A stretch of DNA of 49,423 nt from CAZBBC01 sp964489835. Its GTDB lineage: Bacteria; Calditrichota; Calditrichia; JAJRVZ01. The notes under the pieces are model-generated. The model had not been told where the DNA came from and ran no database searches. It saw only the letters and a list, made by a program, of their open reading frames with translations. The stretch is from positions 1 through 49,423 of the forward strand of contig CAZBBC010000020.1 in assembly GCA_964489835.1 (NCBI GenBank), given 5' to 3'. Made by a program: the position numbers and the translations under genes. Positions 9,264-18,374 of this stretch are shown piece by piece; the stretch's first letter is position 1, and every line of letters starts with the position of its first letter.

Positions 9264-9605
9264 TCATTTTGTAAATCCCTTCACTGCTTCATCAATCGTT
9301 GGATAGATATTAACCATTCCTTCCAGGTGAGTTATCTGAAACAGTCGACGGACTTTTTTAGAAAGAACAGCCAGATGGATATCACCTTTTATTTTCCGTA
9401 CCGAAATAATTTCATGCATTACCGCTCCGATGCATAAACTGCCCATCCAGTTGACTTCCTTCATATCCAAAACGATTTGTGTGGTATTTTTTTCAAGCAA
9501 TGATTTTATTACCATATGCAGAACATCAGCCTCACAGGTTCCGACCATGTTACCTTCAAAAGCGATGATGGCGACATTTCCTTGTTTTTTTTCTTTCACC
9601 CTCAT
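9264..9605 (-). CDS. STAS-domain anti-sigma-factor antagonist-like protein
   Basis: This 113-residue protein is a single STAS domain. Beta-strand VAIIAFEGNMVG opens it, and TQIVLDMKEVNWMGSLCIGAV carries the serine at the position phosphorylated in SpoIIAA/RsbV proteins. Such proteins take part in partner-switching control of sigma factors or of phosphatases. No cognate anti-sigma kinase or PP2C phosphatase is adjacent, so the partner is elsewhere. The start is supported by GGAG about 11 bases upstream. Confidence 0.85.
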   Translation of the reverse strand: MRVKEKKQGNVAIIAFEGNMVGTCEADVLHMVIKSLLEKNTTQIVLDMKEVNWMGSLCIGAVMHEIISVRKIKGDIHLAVLSKKVRRLFQITHLEGMVNIYPTIDEAVKGFTK

Positions 9606-9805
9606 GAGTAAATATCTCCGGCGCCTTCACTTATTGAGATCATACCTTACTAAAAGAAACGATATATCTGGATTCAAAGTTACAACCTTTTATATAAAGA
9701 TTAAAGAAAATTGCCAACGTAAATGCTCAATCCTATATATGAATATGGAGCCCCGCTATTATTAGAAAAGAGACGAGAGATAAAAGAAATATTGTCAAAA
9801 GTTGT

Positions 9806-10096
9806 ATGAAAAAAGAGCTAAAAAGAGGAAGGATAAATGAAGGTCAAAATTTTATTGATATATTCGCAAAGAACCGATTCAATGCACTTTTAAAGAAATC
9901 GGGATGGTACCAGGTCAATGCACAAATAAAATTACTATGTATGCACCAGGTAATAGAAGGAGTTCGCGTGGGACCGAAAAATTATACATTCCGGGCCGGT
10001 AAAGGGGTCTGGCCAATAAACAGCGACAGAATCCGTCAGATATTGCCTGAAACCATAAACTTTTCATTCAGTTCAAATTTTTTTCAGCCAAAATAG
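9806..10096 (+). CDS. Possible small basic protein, unrecognised
   Basis: An open frame of 96 codons begins MKKELKRGRINEGQ and is rich in Lys/Arg and aromatic residues. I do not recognise it. No Shine-Dalgarno sequence precedes its ATG. Support is only its length, its position in a gap with no competing frame, and a plausible composition. It lies on the plus strand upstream of the better supported small gene at 10245. Confidence 0.3.
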   Translation: MKKELKRGRINEGQNFIDIFAKNRFNALLKKSGWYQVNAQIKLLCMHQVIEGVRVGPKNYTFRAGKGVWPINSDRIRQILPETINFSFSSNFFQPK

Positions 10097-10244
10097 TTAT
10101 TTTTCCGGGTTAACACATACCATGATCGTCTCTACTAATCGCCTCACCGATCTGTCGTTGCGGAAATATATAGTTTTTTTATTTAGTTTTGTTAAATATG
10201 TCCGAGAATTATATATGAAACCTATAAACCAAAGGAGGTTTCAG

Positions 10245-10475
10245 ATGAGACTATCAGAAGGACAAAGACATTACCTTGAAGCACTGTCCAGAATACTCTC
10301 ACTGGAAACATTACTCAAAATAATGGATGGTAATATAAAGGAATTCGAAGATTTACAATTGAATCTGGTTAATCCGGAATCAGTAGAAGAAAATACGGAA
10401 TTGTACCAAATCTTAGAAAAAGAGATCGCTGAAAGGCGCAAAAGGCTGAACAAGGCGCTACAAATGAATTGCTAA
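10245..10475 (+). CDS. Small helical protein with very strong ribosome-binding site
   Basis: This 76-residue protein is unrecognised. It is acidic and basic in alternation and predicted mainly helical (MRLSEGQRHYLEALSRIL at the start, then ILEKEIAERRKRLNKAL), as in a short coiled-coil or helical-hairpin adaptor. I chose this ATG because AAAGGAGG (10231-10238) lies 6 bases upstream, the strongest such site in the window. The frame is open further back to 10122, but those starts lack a site. No membrane segment is present and no function can be assigned. Confidence 0.65.
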   Translation: MRLSEGQRHYLEALSRILSLETLLKIMDGNIKEFEDLQLNLVNPESVEENTELYQILEKEIAERRKRLNKALQMNC

Positions 10476-10547
10476 CCTCAATCATGATGTCTAACCAGCG
10501 GATTATCTCTTAGAAATGACAAAATTTAGAGTCGGTATTTTATGGTA

Positions 10548-11534
10548 TTAACCGTCGTTTAGAAGCATTAATTCTCGTATACCTATTTCACCGCCATTAA
10601 CAGGTATTTTAATTAATTTTGCCCCCGGTTCCCAATGCCGGTGATAACAGGCCTCCCCACTTACATGACCATAAACCAATAAAATTCCTCCATGATATTT
10701 ACCCCAATAATTATTATCATGATCATGACCGCAAAAACAGGCTTTTATATTTCCCTGACGCAGGAAAGCCTTATAAACAGATCCATCATCCTCTTCAAAG
10801 CAAACCGTCTCATGGCAAAAACCGGTCTTTGATAAGGCCGGATCCTCCCACAATAGTTGAAACTGTAAGAGTGGAATATGAAAAATTGATATCGCGGGAA
10901 TTATTTTCTGGTATGTTTTTTTGCTTGCCAGCGATTTCTGCCGGAACCACTGAATTTGTTCTGTTTTAATGGATTTGTTTCCTTTTTCCGATCCCGAATC
11001 AAACGCATAAATTTCCCATAGGGGATTTTGGGTCTTATCGGATTTCAAATCGACTTGAAAATCATATTTTTCAGAGTTATTGGCGGTCGTATGAAAACCA
11101 ATAATTCCCCAAATGGAATCTTTAAAAATTTGCCAAATATTCTTCCGGGAAACACCACCTTCGGGATCATGATTTCCGAATACATAAATCCAGGGCCGCT
11201 CCAGATCATCAAAAAACTGTACGGCAAAAGCAATAATATTTTCCTTACTCTCCTTCTCGCCGGTAAATAGATCGCCGGTGACAAAAATTAGATCCGGTTG
11301 ATAATTTTTAACAAAGGACTTGATACGTCTGACAGCTTTAAAATCCGCTGCCCATTTACCTGCATTACCAAGATGGACATCCGTAACCTGAAGAATAGCA
11401 ATGGAATCCTTTTGTATGTCCTTTAATATTACTTCAAAATGATCATCGGCAATTACCTCTACTTGCGTTTGAGTAAATACCGGTGGTGTAATAAATAAAA
11501 AAAGGATAAATATTGTTAATTTTATATATCTCAT
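10548..11534 (-). CDS. Secreted DCR2-like metallophosphoesterase (purple acid phosphatase type)
   Basis: The protein has 328 residues with a signal peptide ending near FTQ (about 21). All calcineurin-like metal motifs are present: D52-x-H54 (TDVHLGN), GD88, GNHD at 120-123, H219 (SIFHIPL) and GHDHD at 269-273. GNHDPEGGVSR and the final block GILLVYG...HWEPGAKLIKI fit the DCR2/PAP29 subgroup of purple acid phosphatases. It probably releases phosphate from an organic ester in the periplasm or outside. GGGGAG precedes the ATG by 7 bases. It is the last gene of the 38 kb minus-strand glycan locus, after the GH92 gene with a 227-base repeat-bearing gap. Confidence 0.88.
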   Translation of the reverse strand: MRYIKLTIFILFLFITPPVFTQTQVEVIADDHFEVILKDIQKDSIAILQVTDVHLGNAGKWAADFKAVRRIKSFVKNYQPDLIFVTGDLFTGEKESKENIIAFAVQFFDDLERPWIYVFGNHDPEGGVSRKNIWQIFKDSIWGIIGFHTTANNSEKYDFQVDLKSDKTQNPLWEIYAFDSGSEKGNKSIKTEQIQWFRQKSLASKKTYQKIIPAISIFHIPLLQFQLLWEDPALSKTGFCHETVCFEEDDGSVYKAFLRQGNIKACFCGHDHDNNYWGKYHGGILLVYGHVSGEACYHRHWEPGAKLIKIPVNGGEIGIRELMLLNDG

Positions 11535-11600
11535 CCGTATTCTCCCCTATGAATGATTAACTCTTGCCGCAGTTATTCTCGATCTATAAAATCTAAACTC

Positions 11601-11695
11601 TTAATTCTTAATTCAAACAAAATCCCAATGTCCAATGTCAAATGCCAAATCAAATCCCAATCTCCAATGTCTAATTCGATCACAATTTCAAATTC
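11601..11695. repeat. Low-complexity CAATGTCCAATGTC repeats
   Basis: AATCCCAATGTCCAATGTC (11621-11639) recurs as AATCCCAATCTCCAATGTC (11653-11671), with ATT-rich relatives on both sides. It occupies most of the gap between the GH92 and phosphatase genes. I see no promoter or hairpin in it. Confidence 0.6.
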
Positions 11696-11761
11696 AGGAA
11701 TTACATCATAACATTCACCCATCAGATATGGACTCCTATTCTATTCTCGGGCAATAATCAC

Positions 11762-14032
11762 TTAGTCATTACCCCATTCCTTATTGGGCTCAGGGCCCAT
11801 ATGAAAAGTGAGCGTACCCCCATTTACAATATCCTGATGAGAAATCCATGAATAATTATAAGATTTACCATTAAGAGCTGCCGATTGGATATATATATTT
11901 TTTTTTGACAATTTTTTGGTTTCAATGATAAATGCGTTACCCGGATAAACGGTTGAATCTAAACTAATGGTAACTTTTTCAAAGATTGGAGCGGTCAATT
12001 GATAGATAGGTTGTCCGGGACATACCTGGTAAAGTCCCATAGCACTCATTACGTACCAGGCCGCCATACAGCCATAATCATCATCCATTTCAAGCAGATA
12101 TCCGTCCGGTGTTGATTTATAAATTCGATCGTGAATAGGTTTATCAAAAAAGTTATGGGTTCCATACAATTGAGTCATCGGTTCAGTCAATATTTTTCTT
12201 ACCCATTTTTGAGTTAACCAGGGCGCACCGGCTTCATTAAACAGAAATGGTGCCTGGATATCGGGTTGATTACCGGCCTGGTAGAGATCATTGGTAAAAA
12301 AATAATCCAGATCAGCAACAAATTTTTCATGACCTCCGATCAGTTGGATCAGACCCGGAACATCATGCGGTACAAACCAGCGCCACTGCCAGGGGGTACC
12401 TTCGTAGCTGTATTTTTCTCGGTTTATATTGGGATTCTCAGGAAAATCCAGCCAGTCGTTATTAGCTGCTCGGGCCCGAAAAAATCCCAAATTGCTATCC
12501 CAGGTGTTACGATAAAACGAGGCGCGTTTCATGAATTTCAGATAATCATCGTTCTTTTTTAATCGTTGCGCCATCTGAGCCACACACCAGTTATCGTATG
12601 ACAATTCGCATGTCTGGTCAGGACGGGCGGGAATATACCCAATTGCTTCATATTTATCAGGCATCTGCACCAATATTTCTTTACGCATACCCCTATAAGC
12701 CGTTTCCATATCTGTACTTATAATTCCTTTGACATAGGCATCCAAAACCACCGTTAACATGTGTTCATTTCTGCAGTTTAAGAAAGGTATGTAACCGGAA
12801 GGACCGCTGCAGGAGAACCCTGGTTCATGAGGTCGGTGTGCTTCATCAATATAGCGCCAATGATCACTGCTTTGTTTATAAATATCAATAATGGATCGGA
12901 CAATATCTTTCATCTTCCCAGGAGCTGTTAAACTCAGCAATGGATATTTGGTACGATAACTATCCCAAAAGGCATAGTTGTCGTAATGAGTATAACCGTC
13001 TGCCAAATGAATTTGTTTATCGTGTCCGGTGTACCTGCCGTCAACATCGGTTGTAGTTGATGGTTGTAGAAATGAATGATAAAGCGCCGTATAAAATATC
13101 TTTTTATATTCTTCATCACCTTCAACGACAATGTTGTTAAGTACACTTCTCCATCCATTTCTGGCACGCTGTACCGTATGGTTAAAATTCCAATCAGGCA
13201 CCTCGGCCATAAGATTCTTGCCGGCCTGGTCAATGCTTATAGTAGAAAAGCCAACTTTGACATAAACGATTTCATTTTCATCTGTTTGAAAATCAAGAAT
13301 CGCGCCCACTTTTTTTCCTTTAACCTCCCTTTCACCAGGTTGAATGCTTCTTTCCCAGGTAGAAAACGATTGAAATGGCTTACTAAATCTGGCGTAAAAA
13401 TATATTTTCCCCTGACTGACAAGATAACCAACAACTTCATCAGAACCGATAATCTTTATTAATGATTCCTGAATGCGCGCATTACTGCCCATATCGATGA
13501 TAATATGAGCATCTTGCGATTGGGGAAAAGTATATTTATGAAATCCCACATGTTTGTCTACTGTTAAGGCTACATGAATTTTATGATCGCGGAGATATAC
13601 TTGATAAATTCCCGGTGATGCTTGTTCGCTCTGCTTGTCAATAGCAGTGGCGCTCTTTTCAGGACTGATGTCGGGCTTACCAATCATTGGTAAAAAAGAG
13701 ATTAGCCACATCCGGTCAAAGACTGCTGTTCCTCCTGAACTCCCTTTACGTAAATGACTAAATCCACGGATATGTTCATCCGCATAGTTATAACCTGAGT
13801 GTGCCCAATCACCATTGCCAGTCAAACTACTGGGATAGGTATCCGGACATAATTTTACTATTCCAAAAGGGACCACTGCACCCGGATATAATTGACCATG
13901 ATCTCCCAGCGTACAAATGAAAGGATCCACATAATCGACAGGTTCAGTCGATCCGGCACTGCAATAAATATCCAAGATACCAAAGACAAGAATTAGCAGT
14001 ATAGAAATTATATTTGTGAACATTTTTTTCAT
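11762..14032 (-). CDS. GH92 family glycosidase (alpha-mannosidase type), secreted
   Basis: This 756-residue protein has the usual GH92 length and an N-terminal signal (about 1-25). The N-terminal beta-sandwich has VDPFICTLGDHGQLYPGA and RGFSHLRKGSSGG, versions of the family's DP(F/Y)-GTGGHGH and RGFSHTHLSG motifs. The (alpha/alpha)6 domain has YEGTPWQWRWFVPHDV (Glu near residue 543, the expected acid), GNQPDIQAPFLFNEAG and MDDDYGCMAAWYVMSA, then CPGQPIYQLTAP. GH92 enzymes are calcium-dependent inverting exo-alpha-mannosidases. The last block has Tyr-Gly-Cys where most members have Cys-Gly-Gln, and the first motif is also altered, so linkage preference may differ from classical alpha-1,2. GGAG precedes the ATG by 9 bases. 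Confidence 0.9.
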   Translation of the reverse strand: MKKMFTNIISILLILVFGILDIYCSAGSTEPVDYVDPFICTLGDHGQLYPGAVVPFGIVKLCPDTYPSSLTGNGDWAHSGYNYADEHIRGFSHLRKGSSGGTAVFDRMWLISFLPMIGKPDISPEKSATAIDKQSEQASPGIYQVYLRDHKIHVALTVDKHVGFHKYTFPQSQDAHIIIDMGSNARIQESLIKIIGSDEVVGYLVSQGKIYFYARFSKPFQSFSTWERSIQPGEREVKGKKVGAILDFQTDENEIVYVKVGFSTISIDQAGKNLMAEVPDWNFNHTVQRARNGWRSVLNNIVVEGDEEYKKIFYTALYHSFLQPSTTTDVDGRYTGHDKQIHLADGYTHYDNYAFWDSYRTKYPLLSLTAPGKMKDIVRSIIDIYKQSSDHWRYIDEAHRPHEPGFSCSGPSGYIPFLNCRNEHMLTVVLDAYVKGIISTDMETAYRGMRKEILVQMPDKYEAIGYIPARPDQTCELSYDNWCVAQMAQRLKKNDDYLKFMKRASFYRNTWDSNLGFFRARAANNDWLDFPENPNINREKYSYEGTPWQWRWFVPHDVPGLIQLIGGHEKFVADLDYFFTNDLYQAGNQPDIQAPFLFNEAGAPWLTQKWVRKILTEPMTQLYGTHNFFDKPIHDRIYKSTPDGYLLEMDDDYGCMAAWYVMSAMGLYQVCPGQPIYQLTAPIFEKVTISLDSTVYPGNAFIIETKKLSKKNIYIQSAALNGKSYNYSWISHQDIVNGGTLTFHMGPEPNKEWGND

Positions 14033-14105
14033 ACGTATTTCTCCATTTAAACTAACGCTGTTATTAATATTTTACTTATTTATGCTATTACAGCCAAAAA
14101 CTTTT

Positions 14106-14215
14106 ATCCACGGATTTCACCACGCCAAAGGCGGGCAGGCGGATTGACACGGATTTTCACGGATTAATTTTATTTTGTCCACGGATTATCCGGCTGCGAC
14201 GGATAATCCGTGGAC
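14106..14215. repeat. CACGGATT-type element with perfect 16 bp hairpin
   Basis: ATCCACGGATT, CACGGATTTTCACGGATTA and similar units fill the gap between two minus-strand genes. The right end is a perfect hairpin: GTCCACGGATTATCCG (14177-14192), 7-base loop, complement at 14200-14215, followed on the plus strand by TATTTTTTT. A GCCAAAGGCGGGCAGGCGGA insert interrupts the left part. A related element is at 22225-22357. As a terminator it would face the plus strand, where no gene ends, so I regard it as repeat DNA. Confidence 0.7.
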
Positions 14216-14248
14216 TATTTTTTTCTTTGTTTGCAGCCCCAGGCCGCG

Positions 14249-15037
14249 CTATGAAATTAAGTTCATAATATTTTGAACCGCCCTGTGGCTATCACGGGTA
14301 CTCGCATAACACTCAAAACCAATCATACCAGAAAAGTGAAGTGACTTTAATACTGATAAAATATTTTTATAATCGATTTCTCCTGAGCCCGGTTCGTTTC
14401 TGCCGGGTTTATCGGCAACATGTAAATATCCGATCAAATCTAAGTTCACTTCAATGTCCTTGACAATATTTTCCCCCATCACTGCCATATGATAAATATC
14501 ATATAAAATTTTTATACGGGGATGGTTAATTTCTTTAATAATCTGGAACGCTAATGATGATGAATTGAGAAAATATCCGGGATGATCAATGATGGTGTTA
14601 AGGGGCTCGATAAGAATATCAATATCAAAGGTATCGGCCAAAGCCCCTATCGCAATACCACAGGTGATCACCTGATCAGCTTTTTGAATATTTGATAAAT
14701 TTTCCGGGACAGGGTTTGCCTTCCCATCTGGCCTCAAACTTTGAACAAGTAACATCAGTCGAGGGCAATTAAGATCTTGAGCAATCCTGATTGTTTCGGT
14801 GATTTCGTTCAAAAGAAATTGTCTCTCCTGTGGATCAACCATGCCATAGCGGCGATTACCGCTCATATTACTGACTTTTATTGTCAGTTCTTTTTGGCGT
14901 TGATTTAACAAATTTAAATCTTTATCACGCCAATCCCAGAATTCAATATACTCGATACTATCCTGTTTTGCGGCCATCAGTCTATCGATAAAAGGAAATT
15001 CAGTATAAAGCATTTCCAGACAAAAAGCATAGTGCAT
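14249..15037 (-). CDS. Hydroxypyruvate isomerase-like TIM-barrel sugar isomerase
   Basis: This 262-residue cytoplasmic protein of the AP-endonuclease-2/xylose isomerase-like superfamily has no signal peptide. The metal and substrate motifs are those of the Hyi/OtnI branch: IEPLNTIIDHPGYF, KILYDIYHMAV, HVADKPGRNEPGSGEIDY and GMIGFECYAS. These give the Glu/Asp/Glu metal ligands and the His-Arg loop. Hyi interconverts hydroxypyruvate and tartronate semialdehyde, and close relatives isomerise 2-oxo sugar acids or inositol-derived compounds. It starts 14 bases after the stop of the phosphatase at 15052, so the two are probably cotranscribed. GGGGA precedes the start. Confidence 0.85.
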   Translation of the reverse strand: MHYAFCLEMLYTEFPFIDRLMAAKQDSIEYIEFWDWRDKDLNLLNQRQKELTIKVSNMSGNRRYGMVDPQERQFLLNEITETIRIAQDLNCPRLMLLVQSLRPDGKANPVPENLSNIQKADQVITCGIAIGALADTFDIDILIEPLNTIIDHPGYFLNSSSLAFQIIKEINHPRIKILYDIYHMAVMGENIVKDIEVNLDLIGYLHVADKPGRNEPGSGEIDYKNILSVLKSLHFSGMIGFECYASTRDSHRAVQNIMNLIS

Positions 15038-15051
15038 TATATCCCCAGTAT

Positions 15052-17286
15052 TTACTTTGTTAATTCATATTGGTCAAAAACATTTCCGAGGGTATCTATG
15101 GCTTTAAATTTCAGTTTGCTGCCGTTAATTTCAATGGCGCAGAAATGGTATTTGAATTCAATTTTGTCAATCTGTTTCCATTCACGATATTTGATATCAT
15201 CCAAGCTTGCTCCTCCCCCACCAGTTATTATGTAGCAGGGCCCAGTATCCTTGGGCCAGCGGCCAAATTCATAATCATGGGTATGACCCTGAAATATCAT
15301 CGTGATATCATTCTCTTCAAATAATGGGACCAAGTGTTTTTGTAACTGAAGTTCACCGTCATAATAACCACCGGACCAACCCTCCGAATAAATAGGATGG
15401 TGAAAGAATACAAATCGCCAGGTTGCATTTTTACAGCTATCACTTTGTAAATCCTGTATCAGCCATTGATACTGTTCACTATCAGGCGGGATATCAGTTG
15501 GATTTTCTTTTGCCGTATCCAGAAATATAAAATGACTATTTCCGTAGTTTATAGAATACCAATATTTATTATGTGGCTGGTCTACCAGATTTTCAAACCA
15601 TATAACTCTCCTATCCGGAGTTGCGACATTGTATTCGTGGTTTCCGATAGCAATAAACATCGCAGTGTTTTTTGATAAATTTCGAATCGGGTAGAAATGT
15701 TCCCGGCCCCATTCTTCATACCGACCGGTACCCACAACATCGCCTACATTTATGACAAAATCCGATTTTTTTTCGATCATCGCATTTATCACACGTTCAT
15801 GGGCAACCGGATCAGTTCGACTATCACCATAAACCGAAAATTTAAATGGTGTTTTGGCATAAATCCCCGTTCGAAATGTATTATCAGCACAGGCTGCCTT
15901 ACCGGACTGAATGCGATAATGATGAAGTTGCTCAGGCTGCAAACCAGATAAACGAACACGATGGATCTTAACTTTTTCTTCTTTGTGAATAATTCTATCA
16001 TATTCAGCGGTAGCACCATAATATACCCGACTATCAGAAGGCACATTAGTTTCCCACATCACCGTAATGGCATGTTTGTTGACATTTTGTAAATACGGTC
16101 CCTTTATTTGGAGTGGATATTCCACAAAAAATTCTTCTAATTTTGTTAATTCCATATTACTGAGATTATATAAATCTGAAAACAATATCATCGACGATGC
16201 ATTTGCAGCTTTGATGACAATATCAGCAATCTTATTTGCCATTTTAATTATAGGTTCCACAGGTTCGGGGAAACGCTCAATTAATTGAATTGCTTCAGTT
16301 AAGTTTTTAATTACCAATTGCATCTTTTCTGTAAAGTCAACAAAACGAAGGGATACATAATTTAAGCGTCCCCGGCCTCTAATATTGGTTATACGAAATG
16401 CAATAGTGTATGTCTCACCTGCCCTGGCAATTTTGGTTAATGTACATTTCCCAAAATTTTCATAATAACCGACTTTTTTCCCATTAATGAAAATTTCACA
16501 ATTATCATCAACGCCAAAATCAAGAGCAATAGAAACCCCATCTATTTGATAACCATTTATTGTTTCGGGCAGCGTAAATGTTTTACGATACCAGCTACCT
16601 GTATTTTCCTTCCACCAAGTATGGGTTGCATTTACAACATCCCAATCTTTATCATCAACATGAACTTCTTTATAATCCGGTCTGTCATCAAGAGTGAATT
16701 TCCACTTTTCATTCAAAGATAGAATAGAATTTTGTGCTAATCCCCTGAGTTGTTCCACTTTTTGTTGTAGGTGACAAGCTTCTGGACTCATAGTAGTAAG
16801 CGATGTTTCGATAAGAATCCCAAAAACTGTATCACTTGTTCCGTGAATAGCGATGAAAAATTTTTCTCCGGCTTTTGCCTTTGGTGTTAATAGTATTGTA
16901 CTTGTCCATCCGAATTTCCCCATGGATTTCCCATTAATAAATACTTCGCCACCACTATCAATAGTTACCTGAAAATACACTGCTCTCCCATCCATTATAT
17001 CTGGGACTATTACTTCCTTACGAAACCAGCAATCAGTATAATTTCCCTGCCAGCGAAATAATGCATCGGCATTTTCCCAAAGATTGTCATCAAAATCAAT
17101 CTTTTCCGCTTCAGGAATACGACCCAATTGTGCTTTCCAGCCTTTTAATTCAACCTTTTGATGGGGTAAATAATCTTTCAGTTCTATATATTTTGATTTC
17201 GCAGGAAGAGAGCTGAAAAGAATCAGCAACGTAAATGCAGATATAAATGAATTATTTATTAGTAATTGCAGAAAGCGTTTTAACAT
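15052..17286 (-). CDS. Multidomain purple-acid-phosphatase-like metallophosphoesterase
   Basis: This exported protein has 744 residues (signal about 1-31). Two jelly-roll, galactose-binding-like modules come first. Residues about 40-165 contain CWFRKEVIVPD and GGEVFINGKSMG; about 190-345 contain SWYRKTFTLPE and CEIFINGKKVG. This is the pattern of glycosidase-associated carbohydrate-binding domains. A purple acid phosphatase N-terminal FN3 domain follows (about 385-475). The metallophosphatase domain (about 480-730) shows GDSRTD, NVGDVVGTG, GNHEYN, FFHHPIYS and GHTHDYE. Two carbohydrate-binding-like modules on a phosphatase suggest it is brought to a glycan surface. TGGAG lies 7 bases before the ATG. 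Confidence 0.88.
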   Translation of the reverse strand: MLKRFLQLLINNSFISAFTLLILFSSLPAKSKYIELKDYLPHQKVELKGWKAQLGRIPEAEKIDFDDNLWENADALFRWQGNYTDCWFRKEVIVPDIMDGRAVYFQVTIDSGGEVFINGKSMGKFGWTSTILLTPKAKAGEKFFIAIHGTSDTVFGILIETSLTTMSPEACHLQQKVEQLRGLAQNSILSLNEKWKFTLDDRPDYKEVHVDDKDWDVVNATHTWWKENTGSWYRKTFTLPETINGYQIDGVSIALDFGVDDNCEIFINGKKVGYYENFGKCTLTKIARAGETYTIAFRITNIRGRGRLNYVSLRFVDFTEKMQLVIKNLTEAIQLIERFPEPVEPIIKMANKIADIVIKAANASSMILFSDLYNLSNMELTKLEEFFVEYPLQIKGPYLQNVNKHAITVMWETNVPSDSRVYYGATAEYDRIIHKEEKVKIHRVRLSGLQPEQLHHYRIQSGKAACADNTFRTGIYAKTPFKFSVYGDSRTDPVAHERVINAMIEKKSDFVINVGDVVGTGRYEEWGREHFYPIRNLSKNTAMFIAIGNHEYNVATPDRRVIWFENLVDQPHNKYWYSINYGNSHFIFLDTAKENPTDIPPDSEQYQWLIQDLQSDSCKNATWRFVFFHHPIYSEGWSGGYYDGELQLQKHLVPLFEENDITMIFQGHTHDYEFGRWPKDTGPCYIITGGGGASLDDIKYREWKQIDKIEFKYHFCAIEINGSKLKFKAIDTLGNVFDQYELTK

Positions 17287-17389
17287 GTTAATCTCCAGAA
17301 TAATATAAAATATTTGTTTGATACTATTTCAAAACAATTTCTTTCTATTGCAGGTGATTAATAACATTGATTCATTTGTTTATTATTAC

Positions 17390-18286
17390 TCAATTCAACT
17401 CTGATATTTCTGCTAAAACAGGATAGTGGTCACTGGGATACCTGCCATTATCATTATCATAAATAATTTCAATATCTCGTACCTTGAATTCAGGCGTAAC
17501 CAGTATCCAGTCAATTCTTCCGCCAGATTTAGAGCCCTCGAAGCTATGCCCTGTGCCGGCATTGGATTCCGCTTTAGAAAGCGCTTGCCAACAATCGATG
17601 AAACCACTCTGAGGATCATCTATCCCCCTTTTTCCGCAAAATAGATCATGGGTTTCTGATGTTGGCTCAAGATTAAAATCACCCAGCAAAATTGTGGGTC
17701 TGGTACCAGCAATCTCGTGCCATTTGCGCATAATTAGATTTGCCGTGTTGCTCACGTAGGGCTCATCCCAGTGAAAATGAGTATTCATAACAACAAATTG
17801 TTGATCATTATTCTTTATTCGCAAAATACCCCAGGTCGTGATTCGCGGTAATCCATTACCCCAGGTTTTGCTGGCCGGAACATCGGGAGTATCACTATGC
17901 CAGTAGGTACCCTTTTTAACAAGCTGGAATTTAGTTGAATCATACATAATTTTACATGACTCACCTCTCATACTCTCATGGGGACGATCGGGCTCTTTTA
18001 CACCATGATATCTTCCAACACCAAAGACCTTCCAATGTGGAAAAGCGGCTTTAATAAATTCGATCTGAAAATCCATTGATTCCTGGGTGGCAAGAATATC
18101 CGGTTTATGTTTTTTTAAACAATCAATCAGTATCGATCGGCGATATTGCCAGGAATTAAGACTGTCCCTGGCAGTCCCATAACGGATATTAAACGTCATA
18201 ACTTTAAACGGTTGCAGACGCTCCATATCACAATGTATACTGCTGCCTAAGGTCAGAAGTAATATATATATGAAACCCTTTCTCAT
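17390..18286 (-). CDS. Secreted EEP-fold phosphodiesterase/phosphatase
   Basis: This compact EEP-fold protein of 298 residues has an N-terminal signal (about 1-19, then CDME, possibly lipidated). Signatures in order: VMTFNIRYGT, ILATQESMDFQ (metal Glu), VMNTHFHWDE, ILLGDFNLEPTSE, GRIDWILVTPE and YPSDHYPVLAEI. Length and motifs fit the secreted sub-branch commonly found in polysaccharide-utilisation regions of Bacteroidota; substrates there are unproven. It sits between the oxidoreductase and the purple-acid-phosphatase-like protein, with AGGAG 7 bases before the ATG. Confidence 0.88.
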   Translation of the reverse strand: MRKGFIYILLLTLGSSIHCDMERLQPFKVMTFNIRYGTARDSLNSWQYRRSILIDCLKKHKPDILATQESMDFQIEFIKAAFPHWKVFGVGRYHGVKEPDRPHESMRGESCKIMYDSTKFQLVKKGTYWHSDTPDVPASKTWGNGLPRITTWGILRIKNNDQQFVVMNTHFHWDEPYVSNTANLIMRKWHEIAGTRPTILLGDFNLEPTSETHDLFCGKRGIDDPQSGFIDCWQALSKAESNAGTGHSFEGSKSGGRIDWILVTPEFKVRDIEIIYDNDNGRYPSDHYPVLAEISELN

Positions 18287-18345
18287 TTAAGACTCCTATT
18301 CTAATTATTGATAGTTTAAATAATAACCTCTTTTCATTTTCTCAT

Positions 18346-18366
18346 GTCCCGATTAAATCGGGATAA
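18346..18366. repeat. TCCCGAT/ATCGGGA hairpin
   Basis: TCCCGATTAAATCGGGA forms a stem of 7 bp with a short AT loop, 9 bases after the stop codon of the oxidoreductase gene. Position fits a terminator but no T-run follows on the minus strand, so it may be a processing site or a small palindromic repeat. Confidence 0.45.
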
Positions 18367-18374
18367 CAATAACT

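Noticed and set aside
9430..9765. Plus-strand frame opposite the STAS gene
   Set aside because: Antisense shadow of a well supported STAS domain, with no ribosome site and low-complexity translation.
14177..14215. Rho-independent terminator
   Set aside because: The T-run follows on the plus strand, but both neighbours are minus-strand genes; the hairpin belongs to a CACGGATT repeat.
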